Assembly: GCA_030549775.1 (NCBI GenBank)
Contig: CM060181.1
Coordinates: forward strand, 33,822,563-33,886,562
DNA length: 64,000 nt
Direction of reading: 5' to 3'
Source of the DNA: Tamarix chinensis
Taxonomy: Eukaryota; Streptophyta; Magnoliopsida; Caryophyllales; Tamaricaceae
Shown here: positions 32,478 through 43,789 of the stretch, in pieces
Position numbering within the stretch: position 1 is the first letter of the stretch
Layout of the letters: every line of letters starts with the position of its first letter
Made by a program: the position numbers and the translations under genes
Notes under the pieces: generated by a model
What the model was told of the DNA's origin: nothing
The model's input: the letters and a program-made list of their open reading frames with translations, nothing else
Database searches by the model: none

Positions 32478-35162
32478 ATGGCTGTAAAAGCTTCAAAATC
32501 AGAGAAGAAGATAGCGTACGATGCTAAATTATGCAAGTTACTTGACGAATTTTCACAGATACTGATCGTTCAGGCTGATAATGTTGGATCGAATCAGTTA
32601 CAACAGATAAGAAGTGGTTTACGCGGTGAATCTATTATTCTGATGGGAAAGAACACGATGATGAAACGTACTATTCGCCTTCATGCCGAAAGAATAGGAA
32701 ATCGTGATTTGCTTAACATCATCCCACTACTTGTCGTACGTCTCCTGATCTTTTGAAAAAAAAAGGGTTCTATTTTGCGCTCTCTAGTGTTGTTGTGTTT
32801 TTGTATGTGAATATTTGTGATGATCGTTGTTTTTGTTTTAGGGAAATGTTGGTATGATCTTTACTAAGGGTGATTTGAAGGAAGTTAAAGAGGAAGTCTC
32901 TAAATATAAGGTAAATATTATATGAAATCTTATTTATCCGTACGTATGTGTATATTTTTACATGTATATAAATCATTGCATGCCTTCGTGGTGTTTATTT
33001 TTGATTTACGATGTTCCATTGTTTCTGTGTTTTCTGTGCTGTTCTCATCGGTCAGTTTGATTTTTTTTTCCCAGTTATTTTTACCTTAGATCCAGTGATA
33101 CAAACTACCATATGTTACTAAAATTTTAAGTCAAGGAGTCCATCCTTATTGTTGTTGTTCTAGCACCATCCTTTACTCTCTTTCTAGTTTTATTACAATC
33201 TTCTGGTCGTTAAAAGAAAATACCAAAATCGTCAGATCTATTTAAAATACTTGATATACTATATTATTTTACCTCAGTGTTATTGATTTAAATGTGAAAT
33301 ACCATATAAAGTGGTAACTTATCTTAAATTTTTGGTAGCCTTGCTATAGGAAATACTTGCTTTTGTTGCGTACAAGTCTACACGTCACTGTCAAATGAAA
33401 AAGAAATACAGCGGCTTTTACATATGCATGGCGTAAAAATGCTTGGTTCAAAGACTTCGTGAATCGTGATAAGTATTTTCTTTTGTTGTTCCTATGCTTT
33501 GCTTACACGTGGTTCTATCCACCGTGTTTGATGATTTCATAAGTTTTGTTTTCTTCGTGTGACGGTTTCTTTTTTCCTTTCTTCCATGTTTTCGAGAAAA
33601 TAATTCTTTTGACAATTTATTGGAGCTGTAAAATACCCATGAAATACGGCTGTGGTACTTTAATCTATCTATTTAATAAATACCTACGAAATAGTATTTG
33701 AGGGGCTTTGAGATATACTAGTATTATTTATTTATTAAGGGTAGTAGTACTACTGAAGTACTGATACTCGAGTACTGCTACTTTGGATTATTTGATTTAA
33801 TTAATAGACGCTGATTGGTAAATTATTTTTATGAATTAGCAAATACTCCCAACTTTCTCTTTCCTCCTTTTTGATATGTCGGCATTTGACCTCACCATAA
33901 GATCATTATAGGGTGTGACCGGCATGTTTGAAAGGAAATGGATGATGGAATTTTTGTAATACTCTCTTCTGTTGGTTTGAAATTGCATTTGTTTAAATAT
34001 TAGTTATCGATACATTACAGTTTGTAGAGGATAACGTTTTTAGTTACCTTTTCATTGCCTTACTATTAAGGGTTTGTTTGGTATGGGGTAGAGGAGGGGG
34101 GGGGGAATTATTGTCTTTTAAATCAAGGATTTAAGAATAATAAAAGCATGTTTAATGAAATACTCATTTAAGATTAAATTAATATTTAAAATAGGAATTC
34201 GTCTGATTTTTTATTTTAGTTTCTAATATATTATACAAAACATATAAAATATGGGATAATTTTTTTATCCTTATTACCTACATGAAAGAGGACTAAGAGA
34301 TTTTAATGGATGAAGATGTGCCTCTTACGAGGTGAAAAGAATAACAGTGCTTGCCAATTTCCTCGGTCCAAATTCTGTACTCTCATCAGTTAGCCATATC
34401 AAGTGCTAGCCCTTGCTTAGCCATCTACTTGTATCGAAATTCTGCAGGTTGGAGCACCAGCTCGTGTAGGTCTTGTCGCACCAACTGATGTCATCATTCC
34501 ACCAGGCAACACAGGACTCGATCCTTCCCAAACCTCATTCTTCCAGATCCTCAATATCCCAACTAAGATTAACAAAGGAACTGTCGAGATCATCACCCCG
34601 GTTGAAATCATTAAGAAAGGAGAGAAAGTAGGATCTTCTGAGGCTGTTCTCCTCGCCAAACTCGGAATTAAGCCGTTCTCTTACGGTCTTGTTGTCTCGT
34701 CCGTTTACGAGAACGGGGATGTGTTTAGTCCCGAAGTGTTGGACTTAACTATCGATGATCTTGCCATGAAGTTTGCTAGTTGTGCTTCTATGGTTGCTGC
34801 CGTTGCACTGGCTATTAATTACCCAAGTATTGCTGCTGTCCCTCATATGTTTATCAATGGGTATAAGAATGTATTGTCTGTTGCTGTTGCCACCGAGTAT
34901 AGCTTCCCGCTTGCTGAGAAGATCAAGGAATATCTTGAGGTATTTATCTTTGATTTATGTTTACGTTCTGGTGTATGCATGCCTTTTTTTCGTTTCTGAT
35001 TGTGCTTCATGCTTCTATTGGTAGGATCCAAGCAAATTTGCTGCTGCTGCTGTTGCTCCCGTTGCTACTGAAGATGCTGGCTCAGCTCCTGCGGAAGAGA
35101 AGAAGGAAGAGTCGGAAGAGGAATCTGATGATGAGCCCATGATGAACTTGTTTGATGATTAA
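32478..35162 (+). CDS. RPP0: 60S acidic ribosomal protein P0, 4 exons
   Basis: P0 (uL10) anchors the P1/P2 stalk on 28S rRNA at the GTPase-associated centre and is needed for elongation factor recruitment. Coding exons 32478-32735, 32842-32910, 34448-34939 and 35025-35162 give 957 nt and 318 residues, close to the roughly 320 usual for plants. All junctions are GT-AG in phase 0. Family features: N-terminal [10 protein letters not shown] (9-18), rRNA-binding GKNTMMKR (57-64), [12 protein letters not shown] (87-98), VGAPARVG and [14 protein letters not shown] (129-142), the AAPHMFIN-like AVPHMFIN (239-246), then an Ala-rich hinge and acidic tail. The tail ends [13 protein letters not shown] instead of the family's SDDDMGFGLFD, so this may be a diverged paralogue. 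Intron 3 (1537 bp) carries a MITE-like repeat. Confidence 0.97.
34070..34287 (+). mobile_element. MITE-like repeat in P0 intron 3
   Basis: Starting GGGTTTGTTTGGTATGGGG, this stretch is homologous, in reverse, to 35980-36192. Shared order: TTTGGTATGGG, TGTCTTTTAAAT/TGTCTCTTAAAT, TTTAATGAAATACTCATTTA and ACATATAAAATATGGGATAA. The right terminus is not visible. The family is unknown to me, and it has no coding capacity. Confidence 0.65.
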
Positions 35163-35979
35163 GTCTATTTCATGATTTGCTTGTGTGAATACACAAGTCT
35201 TTTTCACTTTTTATGTCCTTCATATTTTACGGAAAGCGGGAAGAGTCTTCTGATGATCATGATCTCCGCTCGTTTTGTCGAACCCTATAAAGTTGTTCGT
35301 TAGTGTTATGCGTTGGGTTTGAGACTTCGGTGAAAATGTCGTGTGTGGCACTGGCGTGTGGCAGGCTTCTTATATTTGCTTCTCTCTTGGTATTTGTATT
35401 AAATTGGAGAAAAGAAACTAGTTCCTTGCATGAAGATAGAGTCAAGAGGGAAGAGTTGTTATTGTTGTTTTGTTCTTACATAGAATATATATACGTGTAT
35501 CCTGGCATCCATTACCAATACGTGGACAGAATAAGAAAGCGGATTTGATGCTGTTGGGCCTTGGCTAAAAACAGCTAGAATGTGAGGTGGTGAATTTGAG
35601 TGTTGTATTTGAGCTGGAGCACATGATCAAAGATAGAGCTCGGGCGTCAATTGTCATGTCCAACTTGAGAAGAACATAACGATCGCTGATGTTGGCCGAG
35701 CGAAGACTTGTTATGGAAGAGCTGAAGGGAAGCTCGTTAACAGCTGCACGAGTGCAATGACATTCAGGATAAATGTGTTTCGTTCTTTCATCAAAAGATA
35801 GGACCAAGGATTGGAAAAGGCATCACAGTCGTCTGGAATTGGGAGAATATTAGGGACAGTAATTTCATCAAGCAGTGACCCTTTAACCGGACATAAAATT
35901 AAAATTTGCTCGAGAAATATATTTTTAACTAATTTTTGTTTCCTGGATCTCCTTGAAACTGGATTACCTCTCGGTACTT
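35163..35979. other. P0 3' flank
   Basis: The first few hundred bases after the P0 stop are likely the 3' untranslated region (T-rich, TTTTTATGTCC near 35209). Further on the sequence is of fairly even composition up to 35830, with short open frames on both strands that match no family I recognise. No repeat borders were seen. Confidence 0.5.
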
Positions 35980-36192
35980 GTTTGAGTGGAAAAATTATCT
36001 CCGTATTTTATATATTTTATATAATTTAATTAAAATTAAATATTCTTATTCCAATAAATATTTCTTTTACATCTCAATTTGATCTAAAATGAGTATTTTA
36101 TTAAAAATATATTTTTCTTATTAAATACTTAATTTAAGAGACAAAATGGAGGGGGGTGTTTTTCACTCCTATTACTCCCATACCAAATAACA
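35980..36192 (-). mobile_element. MITE-like repeat downstream of P0, inverted copy
   Basis: Read on the minus strand it begins GTGTTATTTGGTATGGGAGT and follows the repeat in P0 intron 3 for about 200 bp. The two copies are inverted relative to each other and about 1.7 kb apart, with P0 exons 3 and 4 between them. Confidence 0.65.
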
Positions 36193-36384
36193 CAATAATT
36201 TATTACTCTATTTATGGGGTCATAAAATATTTTTGGATTTTAAATAACTCAGATTGGTTTTATAACTTAACAGAAATACAATTAAAATCCGAACCCGACT
36301 AGTTCTACTATAAGAATTGGATTTCATAAGGAAAAAAATCCAACAAATAACACTAAAGGACCGAACAATGGTATGGAGACACAT

Positions 36385-36695
36385 AAGACTGTAAGTGAAG
36401 TCAGTTCGGTATTTGGTTGGGTTTAGTTAGTTAAAAATTTGGTTAGGCTCTTTTATTTAGTTAAATAAATAAAAACCTACCCTTACTTTTGGACTCTTTA
36501 TTAAACGAGGTTTTGGTTTGTGAATTCAGTTAGGCTGGACTTGTTAAAACTTTAGCTCGGTTCGTTCTTTTAGTTAAATAAGCTGACTCTAAAATTTATT
36601 TTAAACTCATTTAGTTAAACGATTCAAGTTCGAGTTCAGGGGTATTTGACTCAACGACTCGGCTCAGCTTAACTTATTTCCAACTCTAGAAATAT
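36385..36695. mobile_element. hAT-like MITE remnant, GTTCGGTT/GGCTCG-rich
   Basis: Repeated GGTTAGGCTC, TTAAACGAGG and CGACTCGGCTCAGCTTAACT motifs resemble the interior of the MITE at 24570-24894. The right end, read in reverse, is TAGAGTTGGAAATAAGTTAA, in keeping with a TAGRG-type terminus; the left end is unclear. No target duplication was established. Confidence 0.5.
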
Positions 36696-37125
36696 ATAAC
36701 TTGCCTCTTTCTAGCCAAATTGTGTGAAAAGTGATTCTATTGAACCTTTTTTATTTATTTATTTATTTATTTATAATGTATGTATAGGTTAGATGGTTTC
36801 TATAATGAGCTCTAAAATGCATTTCTTTGCAATATAAATTAAGATAGAGTCAATATTTAGAATCATCAATAAACATGCTCTCATTGATTTGACTAGGCAA
36901 AGAAATGTAATATGAATCTTAGGAAGCTAATAAATAAAAATTAGTAGTACAATTCAAAAAGATCCCTTGAGCCAATGACTTTTAAAGTAGGAAGACCATA
37001 GTAAGTAGCTTAAAGGTGTGACAACTGTGGGTCCTTGAATCAACTGAACTCACGGATTCAAGCACGTTACCACCAAACGGGCCTTCCAAAACGTACTCGT
37101 TTCCTTTAAAAATGAAGGTAATCCT
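36696..37125. other. AT-rich spacer
   Basis: It holds a short (ATTT)n tract at about 36750-36775 and otherwise unremarkable AT-rich sequence up to the border of the LTR at 37126. No gene or structured repeat is seen. Confidence 0.5.
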
Positions 37126-38389
37126 TGTAATACTCCTAATTTTTGAACCAATTTTTTTATTTTTATTTTTAAGACAATGCGGAAGCAATTTGAAAAGCAA
37201 AACTAGAAAATGTTACCACCACATCAATTATGTGAGAGGTGTGATTATCATCTAACACATACCTGATGCAAGGCTAAATGAAACAAAGAAACAAAGAATG
37301 TATGATCATAATATTAATGTGAAAATATAAGGAAAATAATACTAGAACAATATTATAGATGGAATGAACTTAATAATTTTACAAAATAAAACAGAGGAAT
37401 CTGAGCCAAGAGTTTAAATAACTAAAAATATAAAAACTTGCTAATACAGTGGAAAGAAAATACTAATAACCGATTAGCCTAGCTAACTCTTAGGCATAAT
37501 CATAAACTTCCAATCGCAAGTAATGGTTCGCTAGTGGCTCATGTCATCACCCTCAACATACTCTAACTAAGAGTCGTAACCCTATAGATTGTCATCTGCT
37601 TCCCAAACCAAAAGCTGGATTAGTACAGTGACCACACAAGTGCAATATCAGTACGGTGAAGTAATGAAAAAACATACTACCTAAAACATGGAAGGCTCAT
37701 GCAACATATTGAGGTCGAATAGTAGCATGGTATTCAACATACTAGAAAGGTAATATACTAGAATAGTGAGAACATATAGATACCTTCGTAAGACCCGAGG
37801 ATATACCTTTACACAAAAGCAAAGTTTTCCATAAAAATCTATATAAAAGTAAAGCAAATAATGCCATTATACCATGACGGGACTAGCATATGACTGCAAC
37901 TCCCACCACTGCATCATACTAGTGCCAAGAGACTTTTCTTAGGAATCTTCCGCATCCACCACACTTGGTCTCCTAGGTGAGGGTCATCCACTAAATTTCG
38001 GGCCTGACCCACCCGAAATACATAACCATAGAATCGGAATATTGCTAATATACCATGATAGGATGAATGTAGGACTACAACTTCCACCACCGCATCACAC
38101 TAGTGCCAAAAAGCTTTTCTTAGGGATCTTCAACATCCACCACACTTGGTTGCCTTAGTGAGGGGGCATATGTTTAATTTTGGATCTGCCTCACCCACCA
38201 CACTAGCACTAGTTCCAAGACACTTTTTCTCAGGGATTTTCAACATCCACCACACTTGGTCTCCTAGGTTAGGAGCACAAAAGATAACTAAACCCTAAGT
38301 ATGCATACCTGGATGACCTCTAAGTTTCTATGGTCAAAATTCCACATATCAAACCAACTAGGTGTTTTAAGTGTTGCAACTAAATAACA

Positions 38390-38610
38390 ACCAAGGCATA
38401 TAAGCCACTAAATGGGTGTTTAGAGATAACACCAAACTCACACATGACATTAAGCCACCAAATTAGGTGTTTAGAGATAACAACAAACTCACATAAGGTA
38501 TTAAAGCCACCAAATGGGTGTTTATAGATAACACCAAACTCATCATACTAATTGGGTATTTAAAGATAACACCAAACACCTCATACCAATTGGGTGTTTA
38601 AGGATAACAT
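38390..38610. repeat. Minisatellite, about 55-bp unit
   Basis: Four to five units containing GCCACCAAATGGGTGTTTAG followed by AGATAACACCAAACTCAC, shortening toward the right. A single related unit in reverse occurs at about 61810-61840 in the other family II LTR (GGTGTTATCTTTAAAC). The array is thus a local expansion. Confidence 0.8.
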
Positions 38611-38749
38611 CAAACTCAATCAAAAGCAAGTCTCAAATACCATCATATTAGTTCATAATGACTTAGGTCAATCATGGTTGAAATCATAATGAAAATGTTG
38701 CAAATACATAAAAGAATCAACACAAAAGGCTCAAGAGAAACACAACAAA

Positions 38750-39240
38750 TCATAACAGGCAACTTCCAACCAGATCGGTTGATAAGTCCTCAGACCAGTC
38801 AACTGGTTTGGTTGTACCAACCTGGATAAGAACAAAACCAAAGCATTAGTCGATTGGTTGGCCTCACCGGTTGACTATTCATGAGAACCAGTCGACTTGT
38901 TTGGCTCAATCGATCGACGGGTCTAAGCAAAGATTAAACTATTTTTCCTATAGAAAAACCAATCGATGGGTTTAACCAACTGATTGACTGGTTATAGCAA
39001 CTAGTCGACTGGTTTGATTCAATCGGTTGATGGGTGTAAGCAAATACCAAATCACCTTAGTCTATAGGGATGCCAGTCTATGGGTTTGACCAACTAATTG
39101 ATTGTCCATCAAGACCAATTGACTAGTTTACCAAACCAACAGACTGATCTCATGACCAACCGATCTAAAACTCCAAACCATTCGACTGATCGTATGACCA
39201 GTCGACTGGTTCGAGGAACCGATCGACTAGTCTAGGTAAA
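38750..39240. repeat. Array of CGATCGACTGG/GTCGAC palindromes
   Basis: At least a dozen variants of ACCAGTCGACTGGT (a perfect 14-bp palindrome) and AACCGATCGACTAGTC are spaced by about 20-40 bp of GGTTTGGY... sequence. Similar but sparser motifs occur at 18830-19100, 28730-29060, 40440-40550, 60765-60855 and 61610-61650, all in family II LTRs. Confidence 0.8.
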
Positions 39241-40664
39241 AGATGACCCAAACACACACCAAATTTCACCACACTTTACCATATTAATCCTACCATGCTT
39301 GTATGATAAAACACATATTAAAATACATGCTTCACACATAGAATCAAATGGACACATGGTGATATACACACTTAAATAGATCATGCTTAACAATAAATTG
39401 TTTGCTTACAAATAAGGAAATCTCAACAACACGTACTTGGGAAGAATCATACCATAAGCTCATACCATGGAACACAATTTGATTTTTCTCATATAAATAC
39501 TAACACATGGAATCCCAATATACCACATAAACCTAATTATATTAAAGATAAGAATGTCTTACCTTGAAGTAATTCTCCTAGTACAAAACTTCTACTGGAT
39601 GACCTATCTAGCAGAATTTTGATTCCTAAGAGAATAAAAATAAAACCATTAAAAATCCTCTTCCAAAACTTTATTAAAAAAAATAAGAAAATTAGAAGAA
39701 GAAGAGAAGCTCAAAACACCACTTTTTGATTCAAAATAGGCTGTTAAAGAGAAGGTTAAATATCTAATTTTTCTCAACCTTAATTCTTTTTTACTAAAGG
39801 AAAGCAAGAGGGAACTAAAACCAAGATTGGAAGAAGAGGAAGGAACATAGTGCTTGCACAATTAAATGAGAAAAGAAGAGAGGATCTCTATTTTTCTAAG
39901 CAGAAGGACGAAGAAGAGAGGAAAATGGAAGGGTGTTCAACATTTGGTGAGATTTCTTAAGGAGAAGGGAGAAGAGAACAAGAACATATGTGAAGAATGA
40001 TAATGGGTAAGAAAAATTAGAGGTTTAAGGGTAGGATGGTCGACATCCTCAAGGAAAAGAGAGATGAGATAGGTGAGGTTTGAGTGTGGGCAAGCCAAGA
40101 AGTGAAGGATGACTTGATGGGGTGGTGAGGAGTTGAGTGTAGTCAGAGAGGGGTACGTAAGTGGGTTGGAAAGTTAAGGGAGAGTGTATAAAGTAAAAAA
40201 TCGTTGCCCCAAATTCCAAAAGATGGAGAGGTGAGGGAAAAGGAGAAGGGATACTTGCCTCCAAAACTAGCTTTTTGGAAGAATTTTGCTAATTAAAATC
40301 ATATGATGGTCCAATTAATATGAAAATAATATGAGAACATTAAAACATGCTTATTAGCACAATCAAACTCAAATAAAAAGTTTTTATAATCATTGGAGAA
40401 ATTCAAATTAAAATTGAAAATAAATATTAAATCACAGGCAAACCAATCAATCAGTTTGGGAAAACCAGTCGACTTGTTTGTCAAGACCAAGAACATAAAT
40501 TTCCCCAGTGCACCAGTTGATTGGTCATGTAAACCAGTTGATTGATATGCTCGAAATTCATATTTTTATTAGAACTTCAAGCCTATTTCAAAACCAAAAC
40601 TCATTTATCTTATATCAATATAATTCTAAATACAATTTAAAGGATTTTGGGATGGGGTATTACA

Positions 40665-41120
40665 ACACTACCCCCTTAAAAGAGACTTTGTCCCAGAAGT
40701 CCACAAAAAAATATATTGCTGCAAGCTCAAAACATAAGTAATCATAAGCCATAAAAAAAAAATTATAATAAGTAGGGGTTAATACACAAGAAAATGGTAC
40801 TACCCCCTTAAAAGAGGTGGTGCTACCTACGCAACATACCTAATTAGACAATTCCAGATACTTCATCTTGATCTCCTCCTTGAACTCCTAAATGATCTCC
40901 TCTGTCCCTTGATGTGACCACATGATCTTTATAAGTGGTACTCTTCAAACAAGTCTTCTAAATCTTATAATCAAGTACTTCAAACTCTAATGATTATTGT
41001 AAAACTTGAGCTTAGTGCCATAAATATAGCACCTCCAAATCATCAGATTGAAGACCACTATAGCTAACTCAAAATCATGAGTGGGGTAGTTCTGCTCATG
41101 CGGCCTTTGGGTCATCACAA
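40665..41120 (-). pseudogene. Internal remnant of a chromovirus polyprotein
   Basis: On the minus strand, about 41115-40990 encodes an RNase H piece (PHEQNYPTHDFELAIVVF then IWRCYIYGTKLKF). About 40895-40845 encodes the polyprotein end (EEIKMKYLELSN, stop). Most of integrase is missing between them, so the remnant has a large internal deletion. The polypurine region TTTTAAGGGGGTAGTG occurs twice (about 40667-40682 and 40793-40813). It belongs to the LTR 37126-40664. Confidence 0.75.
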
Positions 41121-41250
41121 CCCCATTACCATCTTCACTCAAATTGTCATCCATTTTTTATCCTACATACTTTTCTTTCTTTCACCATTTATCCTACCCA
41201 TACTCAAACTCTAACCTTCCTTCTTTTCTTTTATTTTTCTACCTCTCAAG

Positions 41251-43474
41251 TTGTGTAAACTTTTATCCATGCAGTCTCAATCAACATTGAGAACCAACAT
41301 ATTTCCAAAGCATCTAGTCTTGAGAGCCCATAACCTAAGAAGAGATAAGGCCATCGAAGTCTTACAAATGGATATAAAGATGGTGTGGGATATTTTGCTA
41401 TCATTGGTACAAAATGCTAACATTCATAGAGTAAGGAGCCCATTTCCATAATAAGAAGAAGGGGCAAATGGTGTAGCGAATGATCCCATTGAATTTAGCT
41501 AATCTCTTGGAAATTCCTCTATATTACCATGAAGAAGGAGGATGCTTAGGAAGGAGTCCTTTAATGATATCAAGTTGGAGATTCAGAATTTTGATAAACC
41601 CTATAATTCGTAATAGTGTCTAGAATGGGAGTTGAGATGTAATTGAATGTTTCAAGCTAGGTCCTTATTACTAATTCTTGAGCCTAATGAGAATGTACAC
41701 ACTCTCAATCCTCAAGTCCAAACCTTGCTAGTGGAGTTTGGGGATGTCTTCCCAAACGAGTTACCTAGTGATTTGGCTCCCATAAGAGGCATAAAGAACC
41801 AAATTGATTTATTCTCAGTGCTACCCTCCCAAATAAACCACCTTGTAGGAGCAATCCTAAGTAGGCCATAGAGTTAGAAAGGAAGGTTGAAGAGTTGTTG
41901 CAAAAGGGTTTTATTAGGGGATCCCTTAACCCATGCATGGTTCCATCCCTTTTCGGACCAAAGAAGGATAGGACAATGCAAACGTGTGTTGATAGTAGAG
42001 CTATCAATAACATTTATATCAAGTATAGGCATCCCGTACTAAGGCTTGATGACATGTCAAATTGTTTACCTAGGGAAATTGTGGTTTTCAAGATTAACTT
42101 GAGGAGTGCATACTACTAAATCAGAATGAAGGAGGGGGATGAATGGAAAACCACCTTCAAGACTAAAGGAGGATTGCACTAGTGATTGGTCATGCCTTTT
42201 GGACTGTCCAATGCGTTAAGCACATTCATGAGGCTCATGGATGAATTTCTTTGATCCTTCATCTCTAAATTTGTATTTTTGTATTTTGATGATATTCTTA
42301 TGTACTCTTCTAGTCATGATGACCTTGGAAGGCACTTAAGACTTGTATTTCTAGTGCTTAGAAACAACAAGTTGTATGGTAAACTAGAGAAGTGTGACTT
42401 ATTTGTCCAAGGATAACCTTTCTATAGTATGTTGTATTTAGAAATGGAATCTCCATAGATGAGTCAAAGGTGGAGACAATAAGAATGTGGCTTACACCCA
42501 CATTTATTACCGACGTTAGATCCTTTCATAGGCTTGCCTTTTTTTATAGGAGGTTAATAAAAGGATTTATCACACTTTTCTCACACATTATATAATTCCT
42601 CAAAAAAGGGGACTTCCAATGGATCAAGTCCTCACAAGAAGCCATTGAGCTAATCAAGAGCAAGTTAAGTGAGGCCCCCATATTATGCCTACCCAAATTT
42701 GACAAGGTGTTCGAGATTGAGTGTGATGCAAGTGGAGTGGGCACTGGTGTTATCTTTCTACAAGAGTTTAAACCCATATCCTTATATAGTGAGAAACTCA
42801 ATGGCTCAAGGTTTAACTACAACACCGATGACAAAGAATTCTATGATATTGTTAGGGCTTTATACTAGTGGTTAATATATCTTCTGCCATCACAATTTGT
42901 ATTGCATATTGATCATGATTCTATAAAGTATATAAATTGGTAACATAAAATTAACCCTAGGCATTCTAGGGGGTAGGGTTTTTACAGTCTTTTTCATTTG
43001 CAGCTAAGCATAAGAGTGGAAAAACTAATATTATAGTAGATGCACTCTCTAGCAGATATTGTATGATATCATTGTTAGAAGCAAGGGTCCTAGGATTTGG
43101 GTTTGTAAAGGAGTTTTACAAGAAAGATGAAGACTTTTCAAGCTACATGGTAGAACATGACAAGCCATGGGGACTGTACCTAGTGCAAGAAGGGTTCCTC
43201 TCCAAAAAAAAAAGTTATGCATCCTAAATTGCTCCATCGGTTAACTACTCATTCAACAAGACTTAAGATGTACTCTAGAAACTTTTCTTATAGCCTAGGA
43301 TGGCGGGGGATGAACAATCTCTTATAGTGAAATGCTCTACTTGGCAAAAGTCTAAGATTCACTTCCACCAAGGACTCTACACACCGTCACCTATTCCGCA
43401 CCACCCTTGGGACCATGTGATCATTTCATAGTGGCATTGTTTAATACACATAGGTAAAATGATTCCATTATAGT
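41251..43474 (+). pseudogene. Reina-type gag fragment, RT and RNase H, broken
   Basis: 41251-41451 is an open N-terminal gag-like stretch. At about 41540-41630 a gag piece containing NDIKLEIQNFDKP and CLEWE runs straight into the RT lead (LLVEFGDVFPNELPSDLAPI, 41720-41785), so protease and much of gag are deleted. RT continues with SLFGPKKDRTM, VDSRAINNIYIKYRHPVLRL, FKINLRSAYYQI and an intact catalytic YFDD at 42282-42293. RNase H has ECDASGVGTGVIF (about 42718-42756) and FNYNTDDKEFYDIVRAL. Integrase N-terminal sequence follows to 43474. Several stops and frameshifts make it non-functional. Confidence 0.82.
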
Positions 43475-43789
43475 TGTAATACCCCAAAAATTTTAAAACC
43501 TTGAATTTAATAATTAATTAATCCTCATTTAAGATAATTTAATTTTTAAATTATTAATTTAATTATTTTGTGGAATTTTATTTTATAAAAATGGATATGA
43601 TTATTTAATAAATTAAAATAAATATTTTGGTATTTTATCATACTCATTTTATTTAAATAATTTTCAAAAACCATATTTTACTAAAATTACCCTATTAAAA
43701 TAATATCTTAAATTTTAAATAAATAAATTTGTTAAATTAAATTATCCATCAAATAATTAAATACCCTTATTCCAAAAATTATTTTATTT

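Larger units (their letters stand above)
37126..40664 (-). mobile_element. Family II long LTR (3' LTR of a minus-strand element)
   Basis: The termini are TGTAATACTCCT at 37126 and GATGGGGTATTACA ending at 40664. To its right, read on the minus strand, lie the end of a gypsy polyprotein and the polypurine tract TTTTAAGGGGGTAGTG, so this is the 3' LTR. Its left end aligns with the right end of the LTR 60647-63208 (GACAATGCGGAAGCA versus GACAATGTTGAAGCA, inverted). It contains a block with CATCCACCACACTTGG repeats (37940-38260), a TTAGAGATAACACCAAACTC minisatellite (38390-38610) and a GTCGAC palindrome array (38750-39240). The length of 3539 bp is unusual for an LTR. Confidence 0.8.

Noticed and set aside
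35303..35548. 81-codon frame after the P0 gene
   Set aside because: It lies in the likely 3' untranslated or flanking region, has no recognisable domain, and an antisense frame of similar length covers part of it.
42544..43237. Minus-strand frames of 62-85 codons
   Set aside because: Shadows of the Reina-type RNase H and integrase coding sequence on the plus strand.
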